In this document: positions 17,672-25,793 of the stretch, one piece after another | Layout: each line of letters opens with the position of its first letter | Numbering within the stretch: the first letter of the stretch is position 1 | Source: an uncultured Mesonia sp. | Lineage (GTDB): Bacteria > Bacteroidota > Bacteroidia > Flavobacteriales > Flavobacteriaceae | Length of the DNA: 64,000 bases | NCBI GenBank assembly: GCA_947499595.1 | Contig: CANMOY010000001.1 | Location: 124,001 to 188,000 of the forward strand | Direction of reading: 5' to 3' | The notes under the pieces: model-generated | Database searches by the model: none | Told to the model about the DNA's origin: nothing | What the model saw: only the letters and a program-made list of their open reading frames with translations | Translations under genes and position numbers: made by a program

Positions 17672-18707
17672 TCACATATAATTTTATAAGGTTATCTGCC
17701 AATTCAAATTCTTTCTTTAGATTACCTTTCACTTTTGGCGCAACAATACCAGATTCAAATTTTTTGGCTCCAATAATTTCATAAGCTTCATCCCAAAGAT
17801 TACTAGCTATAAACGAATTGATAGTTCTTGTGCCTCCTTCGACAATTAAAGATTGTATGTTATTAGCGTATAGTACTTTGGTAATTTGCTTGGGAACATT
17901 TTTTTTAAAGTCAATTTGAAAATATTCAATATGTTTTTGTGTATTAGCTTTTTTAGGTTCTTCGGTAAAAACCAAGACTTTTTGATTGTCTTTAAAAATA
18001 GCCGAATTCAAATCTACTTTAAGTTTGGCATCAATTAAAACTTTAATTGGGTGTTCGCCATACCACAACCGTGTAGATAAGCTAGGGTTGTCTTTTAAAG
18101 CGGTATTTGTTCCCACCAAGATAGCCTGTTCTCTTGCTCTTAAACGGTGCGCCCATTGTTTGCTAAAAGCATTGCTAATCCATACAGGTTCTTTTTGATA
18201 CTGATTTTCAGGCGCTATAAAATTATCTTTTGTTCGTGCAAATTTAATAATTATGTAGGGGCGCTGCTTTTGGTGAAAGGTAAAAAACCTTTTATTAAGC
18301 TCTTGACAATCTTTTTCTAAAAGGCCAACGGTAACATTACAACCCGCTTCCATAAGTTTTTTTATGCCATTACCAGCTACTTTAGCAAATGGATCAACAG
18401 TACCTATTACTACATTTTTGATACCTTTGGCGATAATTAAATCGCTGCAAGGGGGTGTCTTACCAAAGTGACTACAAGGCTCAAGACTAACGTAAATTGT
18501 CGATTTGGAGAGTAATTCTTCATTCTTAACTTGATGTATTGCCCGCACTTCTGCGTGAGCATCACCAGCTTTTTGATGCCAACCTTCTCCAATTATTTTT
18601 CCTTCGTGTACCACTACACTTCCTACCATTGGGTTTGGATAGGTTTTACCTATGCCATTTTTTGCCAGTTGTATGCAGCGTTTTATATATTTTTCGTGTA
18701 CTTTCAC
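17664..18707 (-). CDS. ribD: Bifunctional riboflavin deaminase/reductase RibD
   Basis: RibD (347 aa) catalyses deamination and then side-chain reduction of the pyrimidine intermediate in riboflavin synthesis. The deaminase domain (about 1-145) has zinc motif H51-A-E53 and P77-C78...P86-C87. The reductase domain (about 150-347) has RAREQAILVGTNTALKDNPSLS and LIVEGGTRTINSFI. The start codon is GTG at 18707, required because the family N-terminus (HEKYIKRCIQLAKNG) follows at once. It heads the overlapping operon with the HAD gene, the DMT transporter and yigZ. No FMN riboswitch was seen upstream. Confidence 0.94.
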   Translation of the reverse strand: MKVHEKYIKRCIQLAKNGIGKTYPNPMVGSVVVHEGKIIGEGWHQKAGDAHAEVRAIHQVKNEELLSKSTIYVSLEPCSHFGKTPPCSDLIIAKGIKNVVIGTVDPFAKVAGNGIKKLMEAGCNVTVGLLEKDCQELNKRFFTFHQKQRPYIIIKFARTKDNFIAPENQYQKEPVWISNAFSKQWAHRLRAREQAILVGTNTALKDNPSLSTRLWYGEHPIKVLIDAKLKVDLNSAIFKDNQKVLVFTEEPKKANTQKHIEYFQIDFKKNVPKQITKVLYANNIQSLIVEGGTRTINSFIASNLWDEAYEIIGAKKFESGIVAPKVKGNLKKEFELADNLIKLYVND

Positions 18708-18734
18708 GGTCTAAAATTACTAAGTTTTTTTGGA

Positions 18735-19217
18735 ATGAGCTCAATAAAAATAAGAAGGATACAGGAATGTGATAATGAGGTTATGGCTCGAATTATTCGA
18801 AATTGTTTAAAAGAAAATAAAGCTGATTTGCCGGGTACTGCTTTCGCGGATAAAAGCCTAGATGCTTTATATGATTTTTACCAAGATTCAAATTCTCGCT
18901 ATTTTGTAGCCACCAAGGGTAAAAATGTTGTGGGAGGTGCCGGAATCGCTCCTTTACCCAATACAATTGACGTGTGTGAACTTCAAAAAATGTACATTAG
19001 TAAAACTATGCGAAGGCAAGGTGCTGCAAAAATGTTAATTGAGACCTGTTTATCATTTGCTAAAAATGCTCCTTTTAAACAATGTTATATAGAAACCATG
19101 CCGCAAATGCTACCTGCCCAAAACTTGTACAGGCAATACGGCTTTGACTTTATAGACCAAGCGATGGGTGCAACCGGGCATCACGCATGTACGGTTTATA
19201 TGCTTAAAGAATTATAA
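18735..19217 (+). CDS. GNAT family N-acetyltransferase
   Basis: A 160-residue acetyltransferase. The acetyl-CoA loop is the RRQGAAKMLIETCL segment (R/Q-x-x-G-x-A), and the KNVVGGAGIAPL strand precedes it. The substrate is unknown. The ATG at 18735 is chosen because the long upstream in-frame extension runs antisense through ribD. It is divergent from ribD and followed 3 bases later by prmC, so probably in one operon with it. Confidence 0.88.
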   Translation: MSSIKIRRIQECDNEVMARIIRNCLKENKADLPGTAFADKSLDALYDFYQDSNSRYFVATKGKNVVGGAGIAPLPNTIDVCELQKMYISKTMRRQGAAKMLIETCLSFAKNAPFKQCYIETMPQMLPAQNLYRQYGFDFIDQAMGATGHHACTVYMLKEL

Positions 19218-19220
19218 AAT

Positions 19221-20060
19221 ATGCAATTGAATAAGTACAAAAATTATTTTTTTAATCAGCTAAAAACTATTTATCCTGAAACTGAAATTTCGAGTTTTTG
19301 GAGCTGGTTAACCGAATTCTATTTGAACAAAACAAGAATAGAACTTGCTTTAAATCCGCATCAGCTAACAGATGAAATGAAACAAAATTTTGATGATGCT
19401 TTAAACCGACTCAAAATTCAAGAACCTATACAGCACATTCTTGGTGAAACATATTTTATGGATTATCCTTTTTCTGTTTCGCAGGAAGTGCTCATACCAC
19501 GACCAGAAACCGAAGACCTAGTGCGATGGATTATAGAAGATTATAGAGAAGTTGACAGACATATATTAGACATTGGTACGGGTAGTGGCTGCATTGCTAT
19601 TGCACTAGATCTTGGTATGTTTAATGCTCGAGTAACGGCTTTAGACGTCTCTGAGAAAGCTTTAAAGATTGCTGCAGAAAATGCAAAAAGGAATCGTGCT
19701 AAGGTAAATTTTATAAAACAAGATATATTGTCGACTCAAGCGTTAAATCAAAATTACCAGGTCATTGTATCCAATCCGCCCTATGTTCGGGAACTAGAAA
19801 AGTCACAAATGCAGAAAAATGTATTGAATTATGAACCTGATTTAGCCCTATTTGTAACCGACGATTCTCCGCTTTTATTTTATGATAAAATAGGTCGATT
19901 AGCCTTTAGGCATCTTGAGAAAAACGGTAGCTTATATTTTGAGATTAATCAATATCTAGCAAAAGAGACGCTAGATTTACTCCGTAAAATCGGATTTAAA
20001 GACGTGGAATTACGAAAAGACCTTTATGGAAATGACCGAATGATAAAAGCAAGTTTATGA
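19221..20060 (+). CDS. prmC: Release factor glutamine methyltransferase
   Basis: PrmC (279 aa) methylates the GGQ glutamine of peptide release factors using SAM. A helical N-terminal domain is followed by LIPRPETEDLV, SAM motif I LDIGTGSGCIAIALDL and the catalytic N185-P-P-Y188. The length is normal. Its stop overlaps the next gene's start as ATGA. Confidence 0.94.
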   Translation: MQLNKYKNYFFNQLKTIYPETEISSFWSWLTEFYLNKTRIELALNPHQLTDEMKQNFDDALNRLKIQEPIQHILGETYFMDYPFSVSQEVLIPRPETEDLVRWIIEDYREVDRHILDIGTGSGCIAIALDLGMFNARVTALDVSEKALKIAAENAKRNRAKVNFIKQDILSTQALNQNYQVIVSNPPYVRELEKSQMQKNVLNYEPDLALFVTDDSPLLFYDKIGRLAFRHLEKNGSLYFEINQYLAKETLDLLRKIGFKDVELRKDLYGNDRMIKASL

Positions 20061-20665
20061 TTAAAAATTATAGTTCAAATAAGCTTAAAAGTATTGCTGT
20101 ATTTTGTGGTAGCAATACAGGAAGTAATGAAAAAATAATAAAACAAAGCTATGCGCTCGGGGTTCATCTCGCACAAAACGATATTAAGTTGGTATTTGGG
20201 GGCAGCAAACTAGGATTAATGGGACAAGTAGCAAATGGAGCACTTGATCATGGCGGTTTAGTGTATGGGGTAATTCCCCAATTTCTTAAAAGCAAAGAGA
20301 TAGTTCATACCCAACTTACCAATCTTGTTACCACAAAAGATATGCATGAAAGAAAGTTGAAAATGCAAGAAATGAGTGATGGTTTTATTATGCTTCCTGG
20401 CGGGTTTGGTACCTTAGAAGAGTTTTTCGAAATTTTAACTTGGGCACAATTGGGTTTACATCAAAAACCAATAGGTATCTTGAATTCCGAAGGATATTTT
20501 GATGATCTCTTGAAAATGATAAAAGCTATGGTTGAATCTGGGTTTTTGAAACAAGAGAACTTAAATTTAATAGTTGTCTCAAAAAATGAATCATCATTAT
20601 TAGAAAAGATGCACCTTTTTGTACCACCCAATAAACCCAAATGGATCACTAAGAACCAAACTTAA
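20057..20665 (+). CDS. TIGR00730/LOG family Rossmann-fold protein
   Basis: A 202-residue protein with AVFCGSNTGSN at the N-terminus and the LOG signature PGGFGTLEEFFEILTWAQ. Characterised members hydrolyse nucleoside 5'-monophosphates, including cytokinin ribotides, to base and ribose 5-phosphate; old lysine decarboxylase labels are wrong. It overlaps prmC by 4 bases and precedes mazG by 10. A MazG product (NMP) is a LOG substrate, so a shared nucleotide-cleaning role is plausible. A second family member lies at 39074-39769. Confidence 0.88.
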   Translation: MIKNYSSNKLKSIAVFCGSNTGSNEKIIKQSYALGVHLAQNDIKLVFGGSKLGLMGQVANGALDHGGLVYGVIPQFLKSKEIVHTQLTNLVTTKDMHERKLKMQEMSDGFIMLPGGFGTLEEFFEILTWAQLGLHQKPIGILNSEGYFDDLLKMIKAMVESGFLKQENLNLIVVSKNESSLLEKMHLFVPPNKPKWITKNQT

Positions 20666-20675
20666 ACCTATATAA

Positions 20676-21455
20676 ATGAATAATACAAAAGAACAAAAAT
20701 TAGAGGCTTTTGGCCGTTTATTAGATATTATGGATGACTTGCGAGAGCAATGTCCTTGGGATAAAAAGCAAACTTTAGAGAGTCTAAGACATTTAACTAT
20801 TGAGGAGGTTTATGAGCTAGGAGATGCAATTTTAGATAATAATTTAGACGAGCTAAAAAAAGAATTAGGAGATGTTTTACTACACATTGTTTTTTATGCT
20901 AAAATAGGAAGTGAAAAAAACAGCTTTGATATTGCCGATGTAGCTCATGCTATATCAGATAAACTGGTAGCGCGTCATCCTCATATTTATGGAGATGTAA
21001 AGGTTAAAAACGAAGAAGAGGTCAAACAAAATTGGGAGAAACTTAAGTTAAAAGAGGGAAATAAAAGTGTTCTTTCTGGGGTTCCTAAAACATTGCCCGC
21101 ATTGGTCAAAGCAAATCGTATTCAAGATAAAGTAGCTGGAGTGGGATTTGATTGGGAAACGCCAGACCAAGTTTTTGAAAAAGTAAAAGAAGAATTACAA
21201 GAATTAGAAGATGCAAAAAATAACAAATTGCAGAAAGAGATAGAAAATGAACTTGGAGATGTTTTTTTCTCTTTGGTGAATTATGCTCGTTTTTTGAACG
21301 TAAATCCAGAAAATGCACTAGAGAGAACCAATAAAAAGTTTATCAAACGCTTTGGTTATATAGAAGATAAAGCAAAAGAAAATAAAAAAAGTTTACATCA
21401 AATGAGCTTAGACGAAATGGATGTATTTTGGGAAGAAGCTAAACAAAATGACTAA
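20676..21455 (+). CDS. mazG: Nucleoside triphosphate pyrophosphohydrolase
   Basis: MazG (259 aa) hydrolyses (d)NTPs to NMP and pyrophosphate. Two MazG domains are visible. The first has CPWDKKQTLESLRHLTIEE and the EELGD-type metal motif (KKELGDVLLHIVFYA). The second has EELQELEDA and ENELGDVFFSLVNYAR. The length is typical. It follows the LOG gene in the same operon. Confidence 0.94.
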   Translation: MNNTKEQKLEAFGRLLDIMDDLREQCPWDKKQTLESLRHLTIEEVYELGDAILDNNLDELKKELGDVLLHIVFYAKIGSEKNSFDIADVAHAISDKLVARHPHIYGDVKVKNEEEVKQNWEKLKLKEGNKSVLSGVPKTLPALVKANRIQDKVAGVGFDWETPDQVFEKVKEELQELEDAKNNKLQKEIENELGDVFFSLVNYARFLNVNPENALERTNKKFIKRFGYIEDKAKENKKSLHQMSLDEMDVFWEEAKQND

Positions 21456-21527
21456 AAGCTGCTCAAAATAGGAATTAAACGATTGTTTGTTTATTTTCAT
21501 CTATCTTTAAGAATAATTTTACTACAA

Positions 21528-23450
21528 ATGAGAGAGAATTTTGTTTTATTAATAATGTTTTTAGGTTGCTTTAGCCTTTTAGCGCAACACGATCAAGATT
21601 TAGAAATTTGCAAGGCAGAAAGGTTAGCTGCAAAAAAGCATATAAATTTTAAAGCTAGTGGAAATACAGGCAACTACGATATTAATTACCATATGCTAGA
21701 TTTAGATCTAGATCCCAATGTTTCTTATATCTCGGGCGAAATTACCACCCAGTTAACCGCTACTTCAAATACAATGCAAATTATATTTGATTTAGCCGCA
21801 AATATGCAGGTAAACGCGGTAAACCTTACTAACGGAGCTTCTTTGAGTTTTTCTAGAGTGGGAGATGAATTAATTGTTCAACTTCCTAATTTACTTATGG
21901 CGGGTCAAAGTATAAGTTTGACTGTCGATTATGAAGGAAACCCTATAAGTTCGGGTTTTGGTTCTTTTGCCCAAACCACCCATAATAATCGAGGTATAAT
22001 ATGGACGCTATCAGAACCATATGGTGCTAAAGCTTGGTGGCCTTGTAAACAAGATTTAAACGATAAAATAGATAGTATAGATGTTTACCTTAATGTACCG
22101 AAATTTAATACCTTTAATGAAGAAAATATAGCTGTAACCAATGGGGTGGAGCAAAGTAGTGTAGTTAATAACGGTATAAAAACAACACATTTTAAACATA
22201 AATACCCTATTCCAGCCTATCTAATTGCGGTAGCGGTAACTAATTACAGCACTATTTCAAATAACTATAGCCATAACGGAATTACTTTTCCGTTAATAGA
22301 CTATGTATATCCAGAAAATTTGGCTTCTGCCACTGTAGAGTTACAGCAGACGCCTCTTATTATGGATTTGTTTTCGAATAAGTTTGGAAGCTATCCTTTT
22401 TCAAACGAAAATTATGGCCACGCTCAATTTGGGTGGGGAGGTGGCATGGAGCATACCACCATATCTTTTATGGGGAATTTTAGCCGAAGATTAATAGCCC
22501 ATGAACTGGCTCACCAATGGTTTGGAAACCAAATAACTTGTGGCAGTTGGCAAGATATATGGCTAAATGAAGGCTTCGCGACTTACTTGTCAGGTATGGT
22601 TATAGAAGATTTTGATGGAAGTGCAGATTTTAATAATTGGAAATTTTCAAAAGTCAATCAAATTACAAGTGCCCCCGATGGTAGCGTTTATATACCGGCA
22701 CAAGACACCCTAAGTGTTAATCGGGTTTTTAGCAGTAGGTTAAGTTATGGTAAAGGCGCAATGGTATTGCATATGCTAAGAAAGAAATTAGGTGACACCG
22801 ATTTTTTTGGTGCCTTAAATGCTTATTTGAATGATCCTAACTTACAATATAACTACGCAAAAACCGATGATTTTAAACAAGTTGTAGAGCAATTCACGGG
22901 TCAAAATTTAACCGAGTTTTTTAATGATTGGGTTTATGGAGGGGGGTATCCTAGCTTTAGCATAAATGCCACTCAAAGTGCTAATCAAGTACAACTTAGC
23001 CTAAGTCAGTCACAAAGCCATAGCAGTGTTAGTTTTTTCGAAGCACAAGTTCCTATACGTTTTAAAGGGAGTAATAATCAGGCACTAGATGTGGTAGCAG
23101 ATCATCAACAAAATAATCAAATGTTTACGTTTAATGTTCCGTTTACAGTTACTCAAATTGAAATAAATCCAGAGTTTGATTTAATTGCAAATAATAATAC
23201 CGCAAATCTATCAGTCAGCAAAGTAGAGAAAGAAGAAATAAAGGTTTTTCCCAATCCGGTAAAAGAAATTTTATATGTTACAAATCCGCAAAAGCTTAAA
23301 AAATTAAAGCTGTATGATTTGTCGGGTAGAGTATTGGTGAAAACTTCATCAGCTTCTGTAGATGTAAAACATTTACCAGTTGGAGTATATATTCTTCAAG
23401 TTCATTTAAAAACAGGTGAGGTTATACAGAAGCAAATTCGTAAAGAATAA
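21528..23450 (+). CDS. Secreted M1 family aminopeptidase with type IX sorting domain
   Basis: A protein of about 640 residues. A signal peptide (ENFVLLIMFLGCFSLLAQ) precedes an M1 N-terminal beta domain. The catalytic domain has GGGMEHTTI and H325-E-L-A-H329 with the third zinc ligand E348 exactly 18 residues later, so it looks active. The C-terminal 70 residues (FPNPVKEILYV, LYDLSGRVL, LPVGVYILQV) form a type A sorting domain, so it is exported by the type IX system and is surface-bound or released. The ATG at 21528 is preferred over TTG at 21483, since the signal peptide then starts properly. Confidence 0.92.
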   Translation: MRENFVLLIMFLGCFSLLAQHDQDLEICKAERLAAKKHINFKASGNTGNYDINYHMLDLDLDPNVSYISGEITTQLTATSNTMQIIFDLAANMQVNAVNLTNGASLSFSRVGDELIVQLPNLLMAGQSISLTVDYEGNPISSGFGSFAQTTHNNRGIIWTLSEPYGAKAWWPCKQDLNDKIDSIDVYLNVPKFNTFNEENIAVTNGVEQSSVVNNGIKTTHFKHKYPIPAYLIAVAVTNYSTISNNYSHNGITFPLIDYVYPENLASATVELQQTPLIMDLFSNKFGSYPFSNENYGHAQFGWGGGMEHTTISFMGNFSRRLIAHELAHQWFGNQITCGSWQDIWLNEGFATYLSGMVIEDFDGSADFNNWKFSKVNQITSAPDGSVYIPAQDTLSVNRVFSSRLSYGKGAMVLHMLRKKLGDTDFFGALNAYLNDPNLQYNYAKTDDFKQVVEQFTGQNLTEFFNDWVYGGGYPSFSINATQSANQVQLSLSQSQSHSSVSFFEAQVPIRFKGSNNQALDVVADHQQNNQMFTFNVPFTVTQIEINPEFDLIANNNTANLSVSKVEKEEIKVFPNPVKEILYVTNPQKLKKLKLYDLSGRVLVKTSSASVDVKHLPVGVYILQVHLKTGEVIQKQIRKE

Positions 23451-23455
23451 TGCTG

Positions 23456-24103
23456 TTATTTACCGTGGAGTTCCTTTAGTAATTCAGGATTCATAACATG
23501 TTTACCATCAAAAGCGTGAATACTTAATTTTTTACCGAATAGCGCTCTCGCTTTTTGTAATTGTAAATTAAGTTTTTCTTTGGTAAGGTATTGGTCTTGT
23601 CTGCCATAAATCAAGAAAACTTTTGTTTCTGAACTCAGGTGTGAAAACGCTTTGACGTCAAGTTCCGCTGGTATGCTCCCTGAATGAATAAAAATTTGCT
23701 TCGGATTTAATTTTCGTTTAGCTATCCAACGCAGCGCTATAGAAACCCCTTGAGAATATCCTAAAATATTTAAAGGCAACTCACTTTGTTTATTTTCAAC
23801 TCTATGAACGGCATCTAAATACTGAAATAAGTTTTCTAATTCTAGCCAGGTATTTTCTTTGGTGAGCCAACTGGCACCAACATGTTTAAAGTCTGATTTT
23901 TGATAATATTTTGAAGGAGCCTGCGGAACAATAAAGTAATTCTTTTGCTGGTCAAACGATTTGAAGTAACGAGCAAAGTATTTGCTGAGGTAGCCCATGC
24001 CGTGGAAGCAATACCAAAACTGCTCAGTCTGAGGTCCTAAAAGATTGAGGGTAGAATAGGTGTTGGTGTGTTGGTAAGAAACTTCTTTTTCGAGACTACT
24101 CAT
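23456..24103 (-). CDS. Alpha/beta hydrolase (carboxylesterase/phospholipase-like)
   Basis: A 215-residue serine hydrolase with the nucleophile elbow GYSQGVSIAL, a later IYGRQDQYL (Asp region) and a C-terminal FDGKHVMNP (His). This resembles small carboxylesterase/phospholipase-type enzymes. The N-terminal FHGMGYLSKYFARYF forms the oxyanion strand. The substrate is unknown. It is divergent from the hotdog thioesterase and convergent with the M1 peptidase. Confidence 0.82.
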   Translation of the reverse strand: MSSLEKEVSYQHTNTYSTLNLLGPQTEQFWYCFHGMGYLSKYFARYFKSFDQQKNYFIVPQAPSKYYQKSDFKHVGASWLTKENTWLELENLFQYLDAVHRVENKQSELPLNILGYSQGVSIALRWIAKRKLNPKQIFIHSGSIPAELDVKAFSHLSSETKVFLIYGRQDQYLTKEKLNLQLQKARALFGKKLSIHAFDGKHVMNPELLKELHGK

Positions 24104-24170
24104 ATCTTATGCATTTTGTATTTTTACCCTTTCAAAATGCGAATTAAACGTATTTTAATTACATAAAAAA

Positions 24171-24593
24171 ATGAAAAAAGATACAACAAAGTTATTGGCA
24201 GAATTAAATGCTCGATGCGAAAACACTTTGATGGAAACACTAAACATTGTTTACACGGCAATTGGAGATGATTTTTTAGAAGCCGAAATGCCAGTAAATT
24301 CAAAAGTTTATCAACCCGACGGTGTCTTGCACGGTGGGGCAATGGTGGCTTTAGCCGAAAGTGTAGGAAGTGCGGCCAGTATGATTTTCCTAGATAAGGA
24401 AAATTATTATATACGCGGGATAGAAATATCGGCCAATCATGTTAAAAGTATTAGCGAAGGGCTAGTCAAAGCTAAAGCTAAGTTCTTACATAAGGGACGC
24501 ACCACTCAAGTTTGGGATATAAAATTAACCAATGAGCACGGTCAATTAATTTCTGCAGTTAAATTGACAACTCTAGCTATTCCTAAAAAATAA
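24171..24593 (+). CDS. PaaI/YbdB-like hotdog thioesterase, candidate DHNA-CoA thioesterase
   Basis: A 140-residue hotdog protein with the PaaI/YdiI signature HGGAMVALAESVGSAAS, in which Glu is the catalytic residue of this subclass. It stands 3 bases before the isochorismate synthase gene and upstream of menD. The known MenI/YdiI activity, hydrolysis of 1,4-dihydroxy-2-naphthoyl-CoA, would fit that context. The fold is clear; the substrate is inferred from position. Confidence 0.85.
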   Translation: MKKDTTKLLAELNARCENTLMETLNIVYTAIGDDFLEAEMPVNSKVYQPDGVLHGGAMVALAESVGSAASMIFLDKENYYIRGIEISANHVKSISEGLVKAKAKFLHKGRTTQVWDIKLTNEHGQLISAVKLTTLAIPKK

Positions 24594-24596
24594 CTT

Positions 24597-25727
24597 ATGG
24601 AAAGTGACCTTTTCTTTAATTCTATAACCAATCATTTAAAGGCTCAAAAACCTTTGGTTGTATATCGAAAACCAGGCCAGTCCCTGGTGACCGCTCAATT
24701 ACAACAGAAGTTAACAAAGCAAACTTTTAAGCAGCATCAACAAGAAGGTTTTATTTTTGCACCATTTTATAAAGATGAAGCCAGCTATTTTTTTTCAATT
24801 AGAGATGCCGAAATTTTGAAGTTAACTAGTTTTGATAAATCTTCAATAGATTATTCAGAGCCAACAGTCTTGCCAGTAGAACGGGAAATTTTGTTTCAAA
24901 AACAGCAACATGTAAGGCTTATTTCTGCAGCGATTGATGAAATTAAGCAGGGCGGTTGCCAAAAAATCGTAGTTTCACGAATCGCAAAATATGCGGCAAA
25001 AGATGATGCACTGAGCTATTTTAAACGTTTGCTTTATAAGTACGACTCTGCCTTTGTGTATATGTGGTATCACCCCGACGAAGGGCTATGGTTAGGAGCT
25101 ACTCCTGAAGTTTTAGTTAGAACGCATAGAAATAAATTAAAAACAATGGCATTGGCTGGAACTCAGAGTGCCAATGAAAATCAAACAAATTTTGTATGGG
25201 GAGAAAAGGAGAAAAAAGAGCAAGCCTTTGTTACTGCTTTTATAAAAGATAACTTAAATGCTATCAATGGAGTTGAGCAAATTGAAATTTCAAGTCTAAA
25301 AACGCAGGTTGCGGGAAAAGTTGCGCATTTAAAAACTGATATCAGTGCTAAGTTTAATCCAGAAAAATTTAAAGAAATTATCAAGCAATTGCATCCTACA
25401 CCTGCGGTTTGTGGAACACCAAAAGATGAAGCTAGTTGTTTCTTAGCCGAAAACGAAAATTATAAACGTAGTTATTATTCAGGATATTTAGGAGAAATAA
25501 ATAAATCGGTCACTCAAGACCGCAATCCGCGAAAGCGTAACGTAGAAAATTCAGCTTTTAGAAGCTTGAGTAAAGAAACTGATTTATATGTGAATTTACG
25601 TTGTATGAAATTAAATGAAGGTTGTGTTCATCTGTTTTTAGGAGGAGGAATCACTGAAGAATCGGATCCAGAAATGGAGTGGGAAGAGACTTTGAAAAAA
25701 GCCAGTACTTTAGCTTCTATTTTATAG
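24597..25727 (+). CDS. menF: Isochorismate synthase
   Basis: A chorismate-binding enzyme (376 aa) converting chorismate to isochorismate, the first step of menaquinone synthesis. Motifs include KIVVSRIAKY, WLGATPEVLV, LAGTQSANE, LHPTPAVCGTPKDEA and the C-terminal LFLGGGITEESDPEMEWEET. It is followed by menD, 66 bases downstream. An entC-type siderophore role is less likely in this neighbourhood. Confidence 0.92.
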   Translation: MESDLFFNSITNHLKAQKPLVVYRKPGQSLVTAQLQQKLTKQTFKQHQQEGFIFAPFYKDEASYFFSIRDAEILKLTSFDKSSIDYSEPTVLPVEREILFQKQQHVRLISAAIDEIKQGGCQKIVVSRIAKYAAKDDALSYFKRLLYKYDSAFVYMWYHPDEGLWLGATPEVLVRTHRNKLKTMALAGTQSANENQTNFVWGEKEKKEQAFVTAFIKDNLNAINGVEQIEISSLKTQVAGKVAHLKTDISAKFNPEKFKEIIKQLHPTPAVCGTPKDEASCFLAENENYKRSYYSGYLGEINKSVTQDRNPRKRNVENSAFRSLSKETDLYVNLRCMKLNEGCVHLFLGGGITEESDPEMEWEETLKKASTLASIL

Positions 25728-25768
25728 TAAGCTTTACAATTATTAATCTTTATATACGGGGTATTTTA

Positions 25769-25776
25769 CTAATTTT
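25769..25776 (+). promoter_or_regulatory. Candidate -7 box for menD
   Basis: TAATTTTG lies 17 bases before the ATG at 25794, so menD may have its own promoter besides read-through from menF. Confidence 0.4.
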
Positions 25777-25793
25777 GAAATAAAATTTAATTT

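Noticed and set aside
18531-18734. N-terminal extension of the GNAT protein
   Set aside because: The in-frame open stretch is antisense to conserved ribD sequence. The acetyltransferase fold starts at the ATG at 18735.
18708-18734. FMN riboswitch upstream of ribD
   Set aside because: The divergent spacer is only 27 bases and has no room for an RFN element.
20057-20665. Lysine decarboxylase
   Set aside because: The PGGxGT motif belongs to LOG-type phosphoribohydrolases; there is no pyridoxal phosphate site.
23456-24103. MenH, because of the menaquinone neighbours
   Set aside because: The gene is on the opposite strand, and the GYSQG esterase layout with FDGKHVMNP fits small carboxylesterases better than MenH.
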